Shown here: one piece after another, positions 33,449-45,747 of the stretch | How positions within the stretch are numbered: position 1 is the stretch's first letter | Layout: every line of letters starts with the position of its first letter | Assembly: GCA_964035015.1 (NCBI GenBank) | Contig: OZ035997.1 | Location: 29,383,567 to 29,447,566 of the forward strand | DNA: 64,000 nt | From: Corallium rubrum | Lineage: Eukaryota > Cnidaria > Anthozoa > Scleralcyonacea > Coralliidae | Direction: 5' to 3' | The notes under the pieces: generated by a model | Databases searched by the model: none | Seen by the model: only the letters and a program-made list of their open reading frames with translations | What the model was told of the DNA's origin: nothing | Program-made: the position numbers and the translations under genes

Positions 33449-33965
33449 TTTACTTCAACAGATCCTGGCGAGTTTTGGTAAAAGGCCATAAGTCTTACAA
33501 TCATTTATCATTACAATGTCTAGTATCACCGAGAACTTGATTCCTTGTTTCTTTCGGAGAACACGTAGTCAGACAAGGTGTCATAGACGTAGCCATACTA
33601 AAGGTCCGCCGTCGCATTGAATGAAGCGTCTTTGAGATCAGAACACTTAGATATAGTCACATATTAAACATGACTGTTCTCTGATGTCCTTCACTCCTTC
33701 AGTTTAAAGTTTCCAATTATTTTTAATACACCTTGATTCGCTGACAGTCCGACTACTCTGACATCTTTGTTTGAGACGACTGCTGTGTAGCGTACCAAGA
33801 AATGTCGTAGAAATATTCAAAAACATCGATAAAATGGAAAGAAAAGCTTCGTTCAAGAGACAACCGCCATGAATATCGCCAGCGGCCGCGCGGAGGACTA
33901 ATAACGCGTCGCAAAAAAATAAAAATAAGAACAAGAACAAGACGCCTGGGCAGGCGTTCACTCGG
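33449..33965 (-). other. Duplicated cassette, copy 1: possible promoter and first exon
   Basis: On the minus strand this segment ends at a donor-like site (GAAGTAAAG then GTGAGC, exon end 33448). The frame entering it reads MAFYQNSPGSVEVK. Upstream lies GC-rich sequence with GCGCGGCCGC near 33890. About 500 bp are repeated at 34579-35045 with the same donor position and the peptide FYQNSPG(S/C)VEVK preserved. The product is unknown and no downstream exon was found. An old transposon terminus remains possible. Confidence 0.3.
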
Positions 33966-34578
33966 GCTACTGCAAAATCACAGTGCTATGCAGTGCTAAG
34001 GTCTAAAGTCTATTAAACACATTGGTCACAGACAAAAGTCAAAACGCAATCCAATTCTCCAATAGAAAACACAATTTGCAATAACAAAACACGATGGCTG
34101 TATTTATTAACATATTTCCACACATGTACACAGCGCTCATATGTCGAGTCTCTTCAGGTATTAAATATCAACACAACTATCACCGGCGTGTGCGATTGTA
34201 AGTGTATATAATATCAAGATACTTGCCACCGACATTACTGACCAATAACTATGTCTGTGAACACACAGAACACATCCGAGACGAGTGATCAGACATCAGG
34301 AAAGCAAAGAAAGAAAGTATTATTTCCACACATGTACAGCGTTCAATATGTCAAGTCTCTTCGCCTTATTAGACGCAAGTTCACTTAATGAACGGCGTGT
34401 GCGATTGTAAGTGTATATAATAATATCAAGATACTTGCCAGCGACATTACTGCCCAATAACTATGTCTGTGAACAAACAAAACACATCCAAGACGAGAAA
34501 GCTCACTCACTCACTCACTCAGTCGAAAAGGAAGAAGTGAAAATATAGTGTACCAATGGAAATAACGAGACAGCTTAC
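33966..34578. repeat. Tandem direct repeat of about 200 bp
   Basis: The block at about 34110-34300 (TTTCCACACATGTACA..., GGCGTGTGCGATTGTAAGTG, CAAGATACTTGCCA) recurs at 34322-34500 with the same word order. It lies between the two copies of the larger cassette and probably belongs to the same duplication. Confidence 0.75.
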
Positions 34579-35045
34579 CTTTACTTCAACACATCCTGGC
34601 GAGTTTTGATAAAACGGCCATACAATGTATAGTATCGCCGAGAGATTGATTCCTCGTTGCTCGAACACGTCCTGATTGCTCAGACAAAGGTCATAGCACA
34701 GATCAGTGGGTCATACTCATTACTGTCATTAGACGTAGCCAAGGTCCGCCACTCCGCCACCGCATTTCGGCCTTATTTTTGATCGACAGCCAGTCGATAG
34801 CCAACACGTAAACAACTGAGAAACAGTGAAATGTCTTGCTAATACTCAAAAACATCGATAAAATGGTAATGAAAGCTTGGTTCAAAAGAAACAACTCGCC
34901 AAACCTCGATTTCGCAAAGCGGCGGCCATTACGGCAATTTCGCGCGGCCGGGAGACTAAGACTAAAACGCAAAAAATAATAACAAAGCCGAAACCTAGAC
35001 TCGTCTACCTGCGGTAGCCCGAGTAACAAGAATCGCGAAACCTAG
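34579..35045 (-). other. Duplicated cassette, copy 2
   Basis: This is the counterpart of 33449-33965. It has a donor-like GAAGTAAAG then GTAAGC (exon end 34579), the FYQNSPGCVEVK frame, and the shared AAAAACATCGATAAAATGG block on the plus strand. It differs by small insertions and substitutions. At its upstream end ACTCGTCTACCTGCGGTAGC occurs twice (34999 and 35048), a direct repeat of about 34 bp. Confidence 0.3.
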
Positions 35046-35155
35046 ACTCGTCTACCTGCGGTAGCCCGAGTAATTAATTCCGCATTAATTTTGATTGGCT
35101 GAGCTATACTCACTGTCTATTGGTGATAGACTACGAAAACCAAAAGAGTCAAAGT

Positions 35156-35393
35156 TCTAGACTAGACTAGACTAGACTAGACTAGACTAGACTAGACTAG
35201 ACTAGACTAGACTAGACTAGACTAGACTAGACTAGACTAGACTAGACTAGACTAGACTAGACTAGACTAGACTAGACTAGACTAGACTAGACTAGACTAG
35301 ACTAGACTAGACTAGACTAGACTAGACTAGACTAGACTAGACTAGACTAGACTAGACTAGACTAGACTAGACTAGACTAGACTAGACTAGACT
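35156..35393. repeat. (CTAGA)n satellite
   Basis: About 47 nearly perfect copies of a 5-base unit are visible directly. Confidence 0.97.
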
Positions 35394-35395
35394 AG

Positions 35396-35910
35396 ACACT
35401 AGACCATAGACTAAGGACGATAGACTAAGGACTATAGACTAAGAACTATAGACTATAGACTAAGAACTATAGACTATAGACTATAGACTATAGAGTATAG
35501 ACTATAGACTATAGACTATAGACTATAGACTATAGACTATAGACTATAGACTATAGACTATAGACTATAGACTATAGACTATAGACTATAGACTATAGAC
35601 TATAGACTATAGACTATAGACTATAGACTATAGACTATAGACTATAGACTATAGACTATAGACTATAGACTATAGACTATAGACTATAGACTATAGACTA
35701 TAGACTATAGACTATAGACTATAGACTATAGAATATAGACTATAGACTATAGACTATAGACTATAGACTATAGACTATACTATAGACTATAGACTATAGA
35801 CTATAGACTATAGACTATAGACTATAGACTATAGACTATAGACTATAGACTATAGACTATAGACTATAGACTATAGACTATAGACTATAGACTATATAGA
35901 CTATAGACTA
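35396..35910. repeat. (TATAGAC)n satellite
   Basis: About 70 copies of a 7-base unit, with a few variants near the left end (AAGGACTATAGAC). It adjoins the CTAGA array and ends at the PLE. Confidence 0.97.
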
Positions 35911-36068
35911 CAATCGAAATATAGTAAGGTTAGATATACTGCCGAAACAGAGAACATATGAATGTAACGTTTCGAGCGAAGGTGTAAACAAACAATGCAT
36001 GAGCTTATATACGAAAGGTAATCACGTAACCAAAAATAAGCTAATCAGATAAAAATAACAATAACAAA

Positions 36069-36629
36069 TTGATAATGAGATGCGAAAAATTAGCCAATCA
36101 AATCAAAATAACAATAAACGGCTTTAAATCTTCCTTCAACCTCTTGCATTTTAATTTACCGACCATTCACCGCCATTTCTCTGACTCCATCTCGGCAGCT
36201 TGTTCGAATCACTCTCGTCGTTTGATACGTATGACCATTCAATCGATGTCCATCTACATACAGCAAACTGATGACAATATTTCGCAATGTAAAACTTTTC
36301 TTTCTCAGGTTTGTCCACCAATTTTGGTCACCGATATTATCACTAAAATTTGCTTTTTAAATTCTAAACTTTATTCGTTTCTTAAAGACGTTGAGGCGTC
36401 CAAATTGTCTAAATTATTAGGACCTCGCTCTGTTTCTCCTGACTGTACTAGTTCTGTCAACGAAGATGATCTAGTTTTTACCATTCCGTCTGATTTACCC
36501 TTGTCCGACCCAGAGAGATCTGTTGACTTATTTTCAGTCAAAGAAGACACTGAAGCTTTTCCCCGCCGTTTACGCCTAAAAGCCCATTTTCATAATCAGT
36601 CCTCCACCTTTAATAAAGGATGTCTTTGA
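36069..36629 (+). pseudogene. PLE 1 N-terminal region
   Basis: The frame contains RLIRMTIQSM, LRSVSPD-like and PSDLPLSDPERSV segments that match the equivalent part of PLE 2 (51896-52474: RRLMRITIHSM, PPDLPLSDPERSV). It lacks a recognisable catalytic motif. The frame shifts after about 36600; the continuation FSSLDLFVRQCRHEID is in another frame. Confidence 0.7.
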
Positions 36630-36785
36630 GGAAATCAACCCTAAAAAGTCTTCTTGGTCTCCATCTGAAGGCCAATTTTCGTCTCTTGATCTTTTTGTTC
36701 GACAGTGCCGCCATGAAATTGACAGATTAAACCATTCACGTCCCAAAAGGGCTTCCAACCTCAATAACGAGGAACTTCTGGCTTT

Positions 36786-37886
36786 TCAATCATTGCGTAT
36801 AGTCGTAATGACGTTGTCATCAAACCTGCGGACAAAGGTGGTGCCGTTGTTGTCTGGAGATCTGACTTGTACCAACAAGAAGCACTTAGTCAACTTAGCG
36901 ATGCCTCCTTTTACACTAAGTTAAGTTCCGATTCCACTCCTACTCACCAAAAAACTGTTAAAACTACCATTAACAATCTTATTCAAGTCGGTGAATTGCC
37001 TGCCTCTGCCTCCAACCTGATAATTACCACTCCTAGAACACCAGTTATCTATTTTTTACCTAAAATTCATAAACCTAACAATCCTGGCAGGCCGATCGTC
37101 TCGGCTTGCAGCTGTCCTACTGAACTCATTTCCAGCTTTTTAGACAATGTTATGTCACCTTGGTCAAGAAGTTGCCTTCTTTTATATCAAAGATACAAAA
37201 CATGCTCTACAGATTTTCGACCAAATACATTTCAGCGGTTCCAGTAAACTCATTTTCACCATGGATGTCAAGCCTCTCTACACCGTCATTCCTCACCGTG
37301 ATGGTCTGGAAGTAGGTTTTTTTTGTTTTTTTGTTTTTTTCAACGCACCGTTTTGGAACCATCCACCACTACATTACTTCGCTTGGCAGAACTTGTACTC
37401 TGCACCCTCAACAATTTTTCATTTGATGGTGAACATTACCAACAGATTAGTGGAGTAGCAATGGGTACCAAAATGGGCCCTAGCTATGCAAACTTATTAG
37501 TTGGTTATGTTGAAAAACAAATCTTTGAACGATACACTGGACCCTTTCCTGATTTCTTTAAGAGATACATAGATGATTGTTTCGGAACAGCATCGTGCTC
37601 ACGTGTGAATTTAGAGAGATTTATCAATTATGTTAACGATTTTCACCAAGCACTCAAATTCACATGGGAAATCAGTGAAACCTGTGTGTCGTTCCTGGAT
37701 ATCTTGGTATCGATTAGTGATCATTCGTTCATGACTTCTGTATCTTATAAGCCGACCGATTCACATAGTTACCTTTTATTTTCATCCTCTCATCCCAAAC
37801 ACACTAAACAATCCATTCCATACTCTCTCGACTTCGCCGCCTATGCAGTGATGACAAAGACTCTGAGACCAAATGTTTGGAAATGA
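36786..37886 (+). pseudogene. PLE 1 reverse transcriptase, frameshifted
   Basis: Pieces in three frames cover VIKPADKGGAVV, YFLPKIHKPNNPGRPIVSAC (from 37053), FTMDVKPLYTVIPHRDGL (37253-37306) and GVAMGTKMGPSYANLLVGYVE. The catalytic RYIDDCFGTA is near 37567. Frame breaks lie near 36810, 37165 and 37315; the last is at a T-rich insertion. All motifs have direct counterparts in PLE 2. Confidence 0.85.
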
Positions 37887-38173
37887 GATCCTTTTTTGTC
37901 CAGCGTGGCTATACCGTGCACCCACCTGTTAGACACTGCTATTAACAAAGCATCTATAGTATATTCCTCGTCCTGACACTTTAAAACAACCTTTAGAAAG
38001 AGTTTCTGATACTAAAATACCATTAGTTCTTACATTTCATCCTTTCAACTACAAATAAGGATATCATTAGCCACAATTTCCACATCCTAAAGAATGATCC
38101 TGAAACGTCAGCTATTTTCACTGACAACCCTTTAATCTCTTTTCGGCGTAATAAAAATATTCGTGATGGTTTA

Positions 38174-38758
38174 GTGCGTAGTGCCCTTAGAAAAAATCTA
38201 TTGGCACCAGCGCGGGTACTCAGTTTTTCTTGCTCCCGTACCCGTTGTTACACGTGTTGCTTTCTTAACTCCGCTACATGTATTTTGGGACCTAAATCTA
38301 ATTTTGTTATTCAGCATAATTTTACTTGCATCTCTTCCAACATCATTTACTGTATTTCTTGCAATAAATGTTGCATGCTTTACATCGGTGAAACTGGCAG
38401 ACGTTTATCTGACAGGTTTGCTGAACATCTTCGTTCTGTGAGGAACAATGTTAACAAGCTTGTTGCCCGACATTTTAATAGTGCTAACCATTGTATTTCG
38501 GACATGCAAGTTTTTGCCATCTCACCCATTTCTGGCGGTAATGTCAGCCGCAAGACTAGAAAAGCGTCTCATTTTCAAAATTGGTACCATTCATCCTCGC
38601 GGACTCAACGAACGTTTTTCTTTTATTTAACACCTCTGAAGACATTGTTTCTGTTTAGCAAGGGCAGACATGAACAGCGTTTTCACTTTACACATTTATC
38701 TACTTTTACTCTCACTCATCCTTTTTACACCCTCCTTGCTCATCGACGGTATGAATAG
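38174..38758 (+). pseudogene. PLE 1 GIY-YIG endonuclease domain
   Basis: The frame reads NIIYCISCNKCCMLYIGETG with RLSDRFAEHL and RHFNSANHC. This is the cysteine-flanked GIY-YIG variant of Penelope-like elements, in which IYC and YIG replace GIY-YIG and the arginine follows. The last part, after HFQNWY, departs from the LGTIHPHGLNERFSF ending of PLE 2 by a frameshift. Confidence 0.8.
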
Positions 38759-39043
38759 CAAATGTCTTTCGCATCTCATTATCGATTTGTTATTCTGATT
38801 TGATTGGCTAATTTTCGCATCTCATTATCAATTTGTTATTGTCATTTTTATCTGATTGGCTTATTTTTGGTCACGTGATTACCTTTCGTATATAAGCTCG
38901 TTGTTTGTTTACACTCTTTACGTTTCTCTCCGACGAAGGGCCTTCGCTCGAAACGTTAGATTCCTACGTTCGGCAGTATATCTAACCTTACTATATTTCG
39001 GTTGTTGTTTCTACACTGCCTACACAGCACGCTACTTTTATTA

Positions 39044-39300
39044 CACTATAGACTATAGACTACAGACTACAGACTACAGACTACAGACTACAGATTACAG
39101 ACTAGACTATAGACTAGACTATAGACTAGACTAGACTAGACTAGACTAGACTAGACTAGACTAGACTAGACTAGACTAGACTAGACTAGACTAGACTAGA
39201 CTAGACTAGACTAGACTAGACTAGACTAAACTAGACTAGACTAGACTAGACTAGACTAGACTAGACTAGACTAGACTAGACTATAGACTAAACTGGACTG
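39044..39300. repeat. TATAGAC/ACAGACT and (CTAGA)n satellite, right of PLE 1
   Basis: A short stretch of TATAGAC and ACAGACT units is followed by about 180 bp of CTAGA units and a few TGGAC variants. Unit order mirrors the left side (CTAGA outside, TATAGAC inside). Confidence 0.95.
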
Positions 39301-39886
39301 GACTGGACTGCAAGGAAATTTCCAAGGAATTTAATCAAATTTGCAAAGGAACTCAATCAAAATTGCAATCAAGTTAGGAACTCAACAGAGGAACACTTGA
39401 CGTGGGTAAGAGCGGACAAACATCAATCCTGACGTCATCACGACGGAGCGCTATTGATGCAGTTTGGGCATGATTTGTTGATTAGTTTTCTTATCTTTTC
39501 ATCTTTTATGATATCTGATTATCTTGAGTGAGAACCACTTCACTAAAACGAGGGTCACATTGGACCAGTGCCCTATTAAAGTAATCTTTAAAACACGAAC
39601 ATCAGTGCGTAGCACGAGAATATTTAGCTTAAAAATATAGCTTAAAAGACGTTCCGTTATTATTGGTTGCTTTTGCTTCGATTTATTCAATTGCAAATTA
39701 GGATGACAATTTTATATAAAATTCTATGTTCATGCATTAGTATTCTTTATATAAAATTTTATCTATTAGCTAGTATTCTTTCTGATGTCAATAACTTTTA
39801 TCAGGTATAAAACCACCGACATGCATGGTACTGATTTCCTTTGTGTTTTCCTCATGAATTATTGAGTGTTTTAAGTTCACTATGAC
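39301..39886. other. Unassigned sequence
   Basis: Nothing was recognised. Around 39720-39780 the word TTATATAAAATTxTAT is repeated. Confidence 0.4.
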
Positions 39887-40042
39887 TTAAGCCGGTTTTC
39901 CACTTGGCGATTTTTTTCGCGCGAAGTGACTTTCTTTTGTTCGAATTTAATAGATTTCTGATTAGTTCCAGCTCAGAGCTCATGAGACAAAAGAAAAAGT
40001 CACTTCGCGCGAAAAAAGTCGCCTAGTGAAAAACCAGCTTAA
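39887..40042. mobile_element. Short inverted-repeat element, family TTAAGCTGGNTTTCC
   Basis: TTAAGCCGGTTTTCCACTTG and the inverted end TGAAAAACCAGCTTAA are bounded by TTAA. The internal TCGCGCGAAG words match the copy at 29761-29915. Confidence 0.85.
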
Positions 40043-40090
40043 CGAGTATTTGAACAGGCGGTACGACGTCTTTTATAATACTGGTAATTG

Positions 40091-40352
40091 TTAAAGTGCC
40101 TACATCTATCATGGATGGGGATTTTACATATTTAGGATATTTGGAACCTGAGAAGATTTGTAATATATCTCTTCCTTTCCGTTAAAGTTGACGGAAATGA
40201 CGTCAAAAGAGGAATTTGTCTATACATAAACCACTTTACAGATTCCTCCTTTGATGAAATTTTAGGAAACGAAGATATATTACAAATCTTCTCAGAAGGT
40301 TCCAAATATCCTAAATATGTAAAATCCCCAACCATAATATAGGCACTTTAAA
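40091..40352. mobile_element. Foldback element, family TTAAAGTGCCTA
   Basis: Ends TTAAAGTGCCTA...TAGGCACTTTAA with long arms including TTTACATATTTAGGATATTTGG. The family is shared with 43262-43684. TTAA lies at both borders. Confidence 0.85.
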
Positions 40353-41394
40353 ATACATTTCAAATTGGTATTTTTTTTTGAAAATTGAAATAAATTCTTA
40401 CTTTTTATCTTTCTGTGTTGAATTGTTGCTTAATTTACTTCAGAAGGCTGACAGTTAAGATGTTTGAACGGTTTTACTCTGCTAAATAACAAAGATAATT
40501 TTTTGTTTGAAGTCACTAATTTTATAGGTGATCAGAAGAGATTTCAAAGCTGTTCAAACTTTCCTATTACTATCATCTCTGTGGAGTGGGTTTATTTCAG
40601 TCAAATTCTACCTGTAAAATTAACAATTTTAAATGCGTTTTAACAATTAACGGCATTATAAAAGTTGTATTCAAATACTCATAAATATTACGAGCTTGAG
40701 GTATATAGTGCTTACATTTGTCATTCGAATCCGACCTAGTTTTTTCCACAATCGAGTGCATGTTCGAGGTAAACGTTATTTTGTTTTGATGGTTCCTGTG
40801 TTGTTTTGAAGAAACAGGCGTCGCAAAATAGTGCTTTGTTTTTCTCGGAAATTGCGATGCATATTTTAACTTAGTAAACCTTGATATTTTCTTTTAAAAT
40901 GAGTAAGAATAGACGGGCATTTTATTTTATTGTATTGCATGGCTTTGTCGTATTTACAAGCAGCTCGATTATCATTTTAAGCTGTATTAATCCTAAACTT
41001 TGAATATACTAGGGGTTTTTTAAAGGTTGTTATGCTCACGCCATCAATTTTCCTATATCCAGTCTTTCAATACGTATACTATCCATATGTTGTCATTAAT
41101 TGCAATTGATTTTTTTATGATTTATATGACATTCACTTACGTTATAGCTTCCTTATTTTCTCTTTGTTTTCTCTTCAGTAAAAATATTTCAGGGTGAAGG
41201 ATTTTTACATCAGTGATATATGTCCCTCAATTATAGGGTACACTGCAGTATAAAGAATTATGCAGACAAAACATGCAAGGCGAGTATTATTGCCTGAGGC
41301 GGATGACATTTACCAAGGTCTGCATAATTCTTTGTATCGTAGGAAAGCTAAACCATAATTTTTATATTATTCATTCAAAATACTATAGATGAGA
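40353..41394. other. Unassigned sequence
   Basis: This is AT-rich sequence. An inverted pair AAAGAATTATGCAGAC / GTCTGCATAATTCTTTG at 41252 and 41319 marks a hairpin or small element. No exon was supported. Confidence 0.4.
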
Positions 41395-41818
41395 TTGGAA
41401 ACCATAAACACAAACCAATATTAGTTATGAATTGTAAAGTAAAACCGAAGGGCTTTATTCAGGGCGACTCAAATACAATGCGTTTTATTTTGTTCGAAAA
41501 ACGTTTTCGCATTTCGATTCCGAGATAAATTTCCAGAAAAACGGTGTCAGCGTTTTTTCATTTATTGCCTGGTTTCGATTTTATGTCTTTTTGTCCGAAT
41601 GTTGGTCGGAAAACAGCAATTTCAACTTTGGTCCTCAATATAATCAGCAAAACTCGACATCAAAAAACGCTGACACCGTTTTGCTGGAAATTTATCTCAG
41701 AATCGAACTACAAAAAAAGTTTTGGAACAAAATAAAACGCTTTGTACACGAATCCTCCCGAGTATAAAGCCATCTGGTTTTACTTAAAAAATTCATAACT
41801 CTATATTTGTGTTTATCG
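41395..41818. mobile_element. Foldback element
   Basis: Arms of about 150-200 bp are inverted copies: ATAAACACAAA, AGTTATGAATT, AAGTAAAACC, GGCTTTAT and ACGGTGTCAGCGTTTT all recur in reverse complement. It is non-coding. Confidence 0.85.
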
Positions 41819-41870
41819 CAAAATCAAATACAACATTGTACTCTACAAATTAATATATTTTTTTTGTAAG

Positions 41871-42001
41871 TAATACCATGGTATGAAGAAATTAGTGATT
41901 AAATGTCCCCTCAAGCCGAGGGAGGATTTGTGCAAGTCACAAATCCTCCCGAGGCTTGAGGGGACATTTAATCACTAATTTTCCGACATGTCGTGGTATT
42001 A
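41871..42001. mobile_element. Short foldback element, 131 bp
   Basis: TAATACCAxG and CxTGGTATTA ends, with arms AATTAGTGATTAAATGTCCC repeated inverted and the centre at CACAAATCCTCCC. It is a near-perfect hairpin. Confidence 0.9.
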
Positions 42002-42002
42002 G

Positions 42003-43040
42003 GGGGTAATCACATGGACCGGGCTGGCCCAGTTAATCGGGATGAAAATGTCCATGTAATCGTTTCGTCCCGGCAAACCCGGGCTGAAAAACTGTTAAAC
42101 TCGCTTCGATACGCGTTCGTTTACTTGACTGTGGAAATAAATTTATTTATTTTATTTTATTTATTAACTTTGCCATGATTGTCATATTACAAATATAAAT
42201 AGAGACATTGAGACAACAGGCTGGGCAACCGCAACAGCTAATGCCAATTACTGCGGCCCCGAAACAGATAGAAACACTTTACGAATTACAAAATCTAAAC
42301 TATACAATGTACAAGATAAACAATAAAGGATAGGCGACACAGTACACATAGTCTAATAACAACACGATGGTAGGATGTTCGTAAGATTCCTCGCTGAATT
42401 ACATTTAACACACACAGTTTTCCAAGTGCGTGGGTCTTCTACGTTATAGCTAAATTGCGCTAAAAGGAAATGAAATAGAATGTCAAAACGTTGTTCGTGT
42501 GTTTCGTGATTACAGCGAAGACTTAATAAATTAATTAGCCTTCGTGAAGACGCTTTGTGGGGTTAGCTAAAAGACTATGACGATCTTTTTATTAACGATG
42601 GGCTTACAAAAGATTGTGGCGACATAAATAGTAGACTATATAAATTAGTGTAAAACTGAAGTAAAAACAAGTTGAAAAGCGTTGTTGCACGTATTACCAC
42701 TACCCACTTTAAACATTGTCACACAACAATGATTTTGTTGTAAGTTGAAAAAGTAGACTCCAGATCTACTTGCTGCAACACGCTGTTTCAATTTGCAACA
42801 AAATCGTTGTTGCGCGACAATGTTTAGGTGAGTGGTAAACGTGCAACAACGCTTTTCAACTTGCAACGCAACAATGTTGCAGCAACTTTGCCCTTATTTA
42901 CTTGCAATTGATAATTGCGAATTTTGGCCTGAAATCATCCACGTCAATTCAAAACTCATCCCAGCTTACCGGGCTAGCCCACTCCATGTAATCGTTTCGT
43001 AAACTCGTTCCGGTTAACTGGGCTAGCTAGCCCTGATTAT
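42003..43040. mobile_element. GGGCTAGCCC-type inverted-repeat element with nested foldback
   Basis: GATTACATGGACCGGGCTGG-like words at the left are matched by GGGCTAGCCCACTCCATGTA and GGTTAACTGGGCTAGC near 42980-43030. It resembles the element at 13665-14199. A nested palindrome (42655-42870) has arms starting GAAAAGCGTTGTTGCACGT. The outer borders are approximate. Confidence 0.5.
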
Positions 43041-43261
43041 CTTATAATAACTATTTCTTTGTTGTGTAAGAGTACTGTTTGGATGTTTGGTCATGCATGC
43101 TAAGGAGGAGAAAATTAGAAATTTGCCCTGTTTGAAGGAAATTAGAGATTAAATTATACCCGGTGAGAACAAAAGATGGTATTACTAAGGGTATCTATTT
43201 TATTTTTGTGGCATAAATTCTGACGAATTTCGGGCGCTTTACTGAAATGACCTTGGAAACC

Positions 43262-43684
43262 TTAAAGTGCTTATAAACCCAAATATGATATTACTGCATA
43301 TGGATTATATTTAATGTGTATAGTTGAATGCCAAAATATTTGATTTGAACTTTTATTTGTTGTTATATTGAAAGTTTGTATTTCCAAAATGGTAATGAGG
43401 ATGACGTCTATATTTAGGCATAATTTGCATACGCAGTGTTTTGTTACTTGTATAGTATATTCTATACTTTATCATTTTTTTTCATTAAAATCTTCCAGTA
43501 GTTTATCATAAGAAAAAAAACAAACACAAATTCCTAGTACATTGACGTCATCCTCATTAATATTTTGGAAATACAAACCTCAATATAACAACAAATAAAA
43601 GTTCAAATCAAATATATTGGCATTCAACTATACACATTAAATAGAATCCATATCAGTAATTATTTGAGTTTATAGGCACTTTAA
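43262..43684. mobile_element. Foldback element, family TTAAAGTGCCTA, second copy
   Basis: TTAAAGTGCTTATAAACCCA and its inverted counterpart ending TATAGGCACTTTAA enclose arms of about 180 bp that include GTTCAAATCAAATA-type and AATATAACAACAAATAAAAG-type words. Confidence 0.88.
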
Positions 43685-44874
43685 TATATATAGACTGCAA
43701 CTCCAAACGTGCCTATTAACCTAAACCGAACTATTATGTGTAGCCTTTACATCAAGTGCGTGTATCAAAATCGTAATGTATAAAACGGAAAAAATGAATG
43801 GAAATTTATGTGCAAACTATATCATTAACAATCTAAACATCACAAAATGAACCATAAACTTGTTAAAGTATAACTCCATTTCTGTGCACTGATCTCTCTT
43901 ATTGTCGCTTTACCATGACAGCACGTATACATTGGTACTAATTTTGCCTAAAAGTAAAAGTTGTTTTAATTAATACAACAGTAGATTTTAAGTTTGTTTT
44001 AATTAAGTTGTTCAGGGGCCGCCGCGCCCACCCCCTTTTTTCTGACATATGGTCGTTCTTTATGATGTTGAGAGTACTCAAGAAGCAATGTAAATCTAAA
44101 AAGTTTGAAATGCATACTTTAAGTTTAAAACCTCAAACAAAGTGATACATAATCAAATACCGCGTATTATAGAGTGCAATGCAGTGAATAGCGTATCGGT
44201 AAGAAGGCGTATAAAACGCATCTCCCTTTGCTTTCATTGATAACCGTCAACAGGCTTCGACCTTACAATCCATCGTTTTAAGTTTCGGGTTAATTATGTT
44301 TTCCTGTAGATGGTCACAATTAATATACAAAATCCAAAGTCTAATTTAAACAAATTCTTTGTTAAAATGAAAAGATGTGCCATAATTAAAAAACATTTAA
44401 AATTTTGCTTAAAAATACTGCCAAATGCGGGAAATGCCAAAATGGAAAGAGAATCAAATTTTAAAAATTTTCCGGGGAAGGATGCCCCCGGACCCCCCAC
44501 AAAAACGCTCCATGGCCCCTGTTGTTTAATACGTACGTCAACACATAAGGACAAAGTGGATTAGGTTTAATTCCTCTGTAAGTAATACTTTATGATAGTT
44601 ATAACTGGAACGCGAGATCTCTAAAAAAGATAAGGTGGCTGACTTTGTATAGTCCCCAACCGCGTGAAAGGGACTGAAACTAGCTTACAAAAGCGGCTGT
44701 ATTTTGGTTTCATTTCACTACAGAGCCAGTCATTGAGTTAGTATCCCAGTTATCAACACAGAGTAAACAGTAATGCAATAGACTACTCAAAAACAAAAAT
44801 AATACTTCGCAAAATAGCCGAAATTTGAGCGTTGTAAAACGACTGCTACAAGTAAAATATTTTGCAAATCGAGT

Positions 44875-44966
<92 letters not shown>

Positions 44967-45164
44967 GCTATATTATAGCAATATACATGTAAACTCAACA
45001 CCGTCCTCGTTTCTACAACGCTACTTAGAGAATTTTCACGTCTTGAGGACGACGTCAACGGCCAAAAGATGAGAACTGTTGCTTGAGATTTACTTCAATA
45101 CGGACACTACAATAATTTTAGCAATACTGAAAAACATTTCGTAATACTGGCGTTTTGGAAGTCA
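43685..45164. other. Unassigned, with hAT-like fragment and TA microsatellite
   Basis: TTTTCCGGGGAAGGATGCCC at 44469 resembles part of the hAT-like family at 13809 and 59877, so 44390-44525 is probably a broken copy. The (TA)n tract is listed separately. No exon was supported. Confidence 0.45.
44877..44963. repeat. (TA)n microsatellite
   Basis: About 43 TA dinucleotides are visible directly. Confidence 0.97.
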
Positions 45165-45533
45165 TTAAGGTGGCTCTAAATCAGAAGAAATTATCGTTTT
45201 TCCCCGTAAAAAGTTTTGCACAGATCTCACGAGCTTCATTTTAGTTCAGCGTATAGCTCTGGTGGTGATCTTGACTATTGAAAAATTTTATACCCTCAAA
45301 GTTTACCTAAGTGAAGAAATCGTGTTTCCAGTAAATGCAGAAAACCTAATTTAGTTGCATAAAATCTGTCGCTTACCACAAACACAATTTCTCTAGATAC
45401 GCAAGCGCTACAAGTATAAATCTTTTCAATAATCAAGACCACCACTAGAGCTTGCAATGAACTAAAAGGAAGTGCATGAGACCTGTCAAACTTTTTATTG
45501 AGAAAATACGTAATTTCATACGAGCCACCTTAA
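45165..45533. mobile_element. TTAA-bounded foldback element
   Basis: TTAAGGTGGCTC...GAGCCACCTTAA ends with arms that share GATCTTGACTATTGAAAA-type and CCACCA-type words in reverse complement. The interior is AT-rich, with no frame. TTAA borders suggest a piggyBac-type target. Confidence 0.8.
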
Positions 45534-45747
45534 ACAAGTTTCAAATACCAAATATAATAGTCAGTTAATTATAACCGTGACTGCTTTAAATTGTAAAACT
45601 TTTCTTGCTTTTTAACCGCCGTCGTCGTCCTAGCATCTTAACGTCCTAATCGACGGTACGCTATTAAAATTCAACCAATGTTTCTACAAACATTACTAAT
45701 ATTAATTTTATATTCAAGATTCAAACTAGCAGTAGCACACAACTTAC

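Larger units (their letters stand above)
35920..39012 (+). mobile_element. Penelope-like element 1, decayed, inserted in satellite DNA
   Basis: The element has an N-terminal region (36069), reverse transcriptase (36840-37886) and a GIY-YIG nuclease (38174-38758). The 5' flank (35920-36117) is an inverted copy of the 3' end (38754-39012): TAAGGTTAGATATACTGCCG, TACGAAAGGTAATCACGT and ATTAGCCAATCA recur in reverse complement. Inverted terminal copies of this type are usual for PLEs. Several frameshifts make it inactive. TATAGAC-type satellite lies on both sides. Confidence 0.85.

Noticed and set aside
33704-33961. Secreted leucine-rich peptide (MNACPGVLFLFLFLFF...)
   Set aside because: The hydrophobic start is an A/T-run artefact. 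The segment is part of the duplicated cassette and the second copy does not keep the same start.
35156-35910. Possible CRISPR-like regular array
   Set aside because: The units are 5 and 7 bases with no spacers, and the DNA is eukaryotic; it is a satellite.
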